Positions 5,668 to 5,668 of a DNA stretch of 5,668 nt are shown piece by piece. The notes below the pieces were generated by a model, which was given only the letters and a program-made list of their open reading frames with translations, had not been told where the DNA came from and made no database searches. The number at the start of each line of letters is the position of its first letter. Positions within the stretch are counted from its first letter, which is position 1. This DNA comes from Pseudolysobacter sp. (GTDB lineage Bacteria > Pseudomonadota > Gammaproteobacteria > Xanthomonadales > Rhodanobacteraceae): NCBI GenBank assembly GCA_025351985.1, contig JANXUW010000525.1:1-5668 (forward strand). The letters run 5' to 3'. The translations under genes and the position numbers were made by a program.

Positions 5668-5668
5668 G

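Noticed and set aside
1..5668. tRNA, rRNA, CRISPR array, insertion sequence or prophage remnants
   Set aside because: No cloverleaf-like segment, spaced repeats, terminal inverted repeats or transposase/integrase motifs were seen; almost all of the window is covered by recognised genes.

Overview
The window reads as a chromosomal segment of a moderately GC-rich gammaproteobacterium, most likely of the Xanthomonadales (Lysobacterales). The main reason is the order tonB-exbB-exbD1-exbD2 followed by a convergent pdxJ, which I know from Xanthomonas. The ExbD and PdxJ sequences also look xanthomonad-like. No mobile element, tRNA, rRNA or CRISPR array is visible, and coding density is high, so this looks like a core or syntenic region rather than an island.

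Region 1 (1-1874, + strand) is a compact TonB energy-transduction operon. It holds the last 75 codons of tonB, then exbB, then two tandem exbD paralogues, with gaps of only 3 to 11 bases. ExbB/ExbD form the inner-membrane proton-driven motor. TonB passes the energy to TonB-dependent receptors in the outer membrane for uptake of iron-siderophores, vitamins or glycans. A + strand hairpin (1928-1952) lies in the convergent gap after exbD2.

Region 2 (1988-2859, - strand) is pdxJ, the last step of the DXP-dependent vitamin B6 pathway. A perfect TATAAT lies just upstream. It argues for a start at 2731 and for a promoter separate from the upstream - strand genes.

Region 3 (2860-5667, - strand) looks like one operon, transcribed from right to left. 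It runs: an Sfp-type phosphopantetheinyl transferase, an ECF sigma factor, a single-pass membrane protein that is probably its anti-sigma factor (8-base overlap), and a secreted PDZ-domain protein with an unassigned C-terminal domain. The sigma / membrane anti-sigma / exported PDZ arrangement suggests an envelope-signalling module. The anti-sigma candidate shows no zinc-binding ZAS motif, and no gene in the window has a protease domain. This is the least explained and most interesting part of the window. Its targets and signal cannot be read from the sequence.
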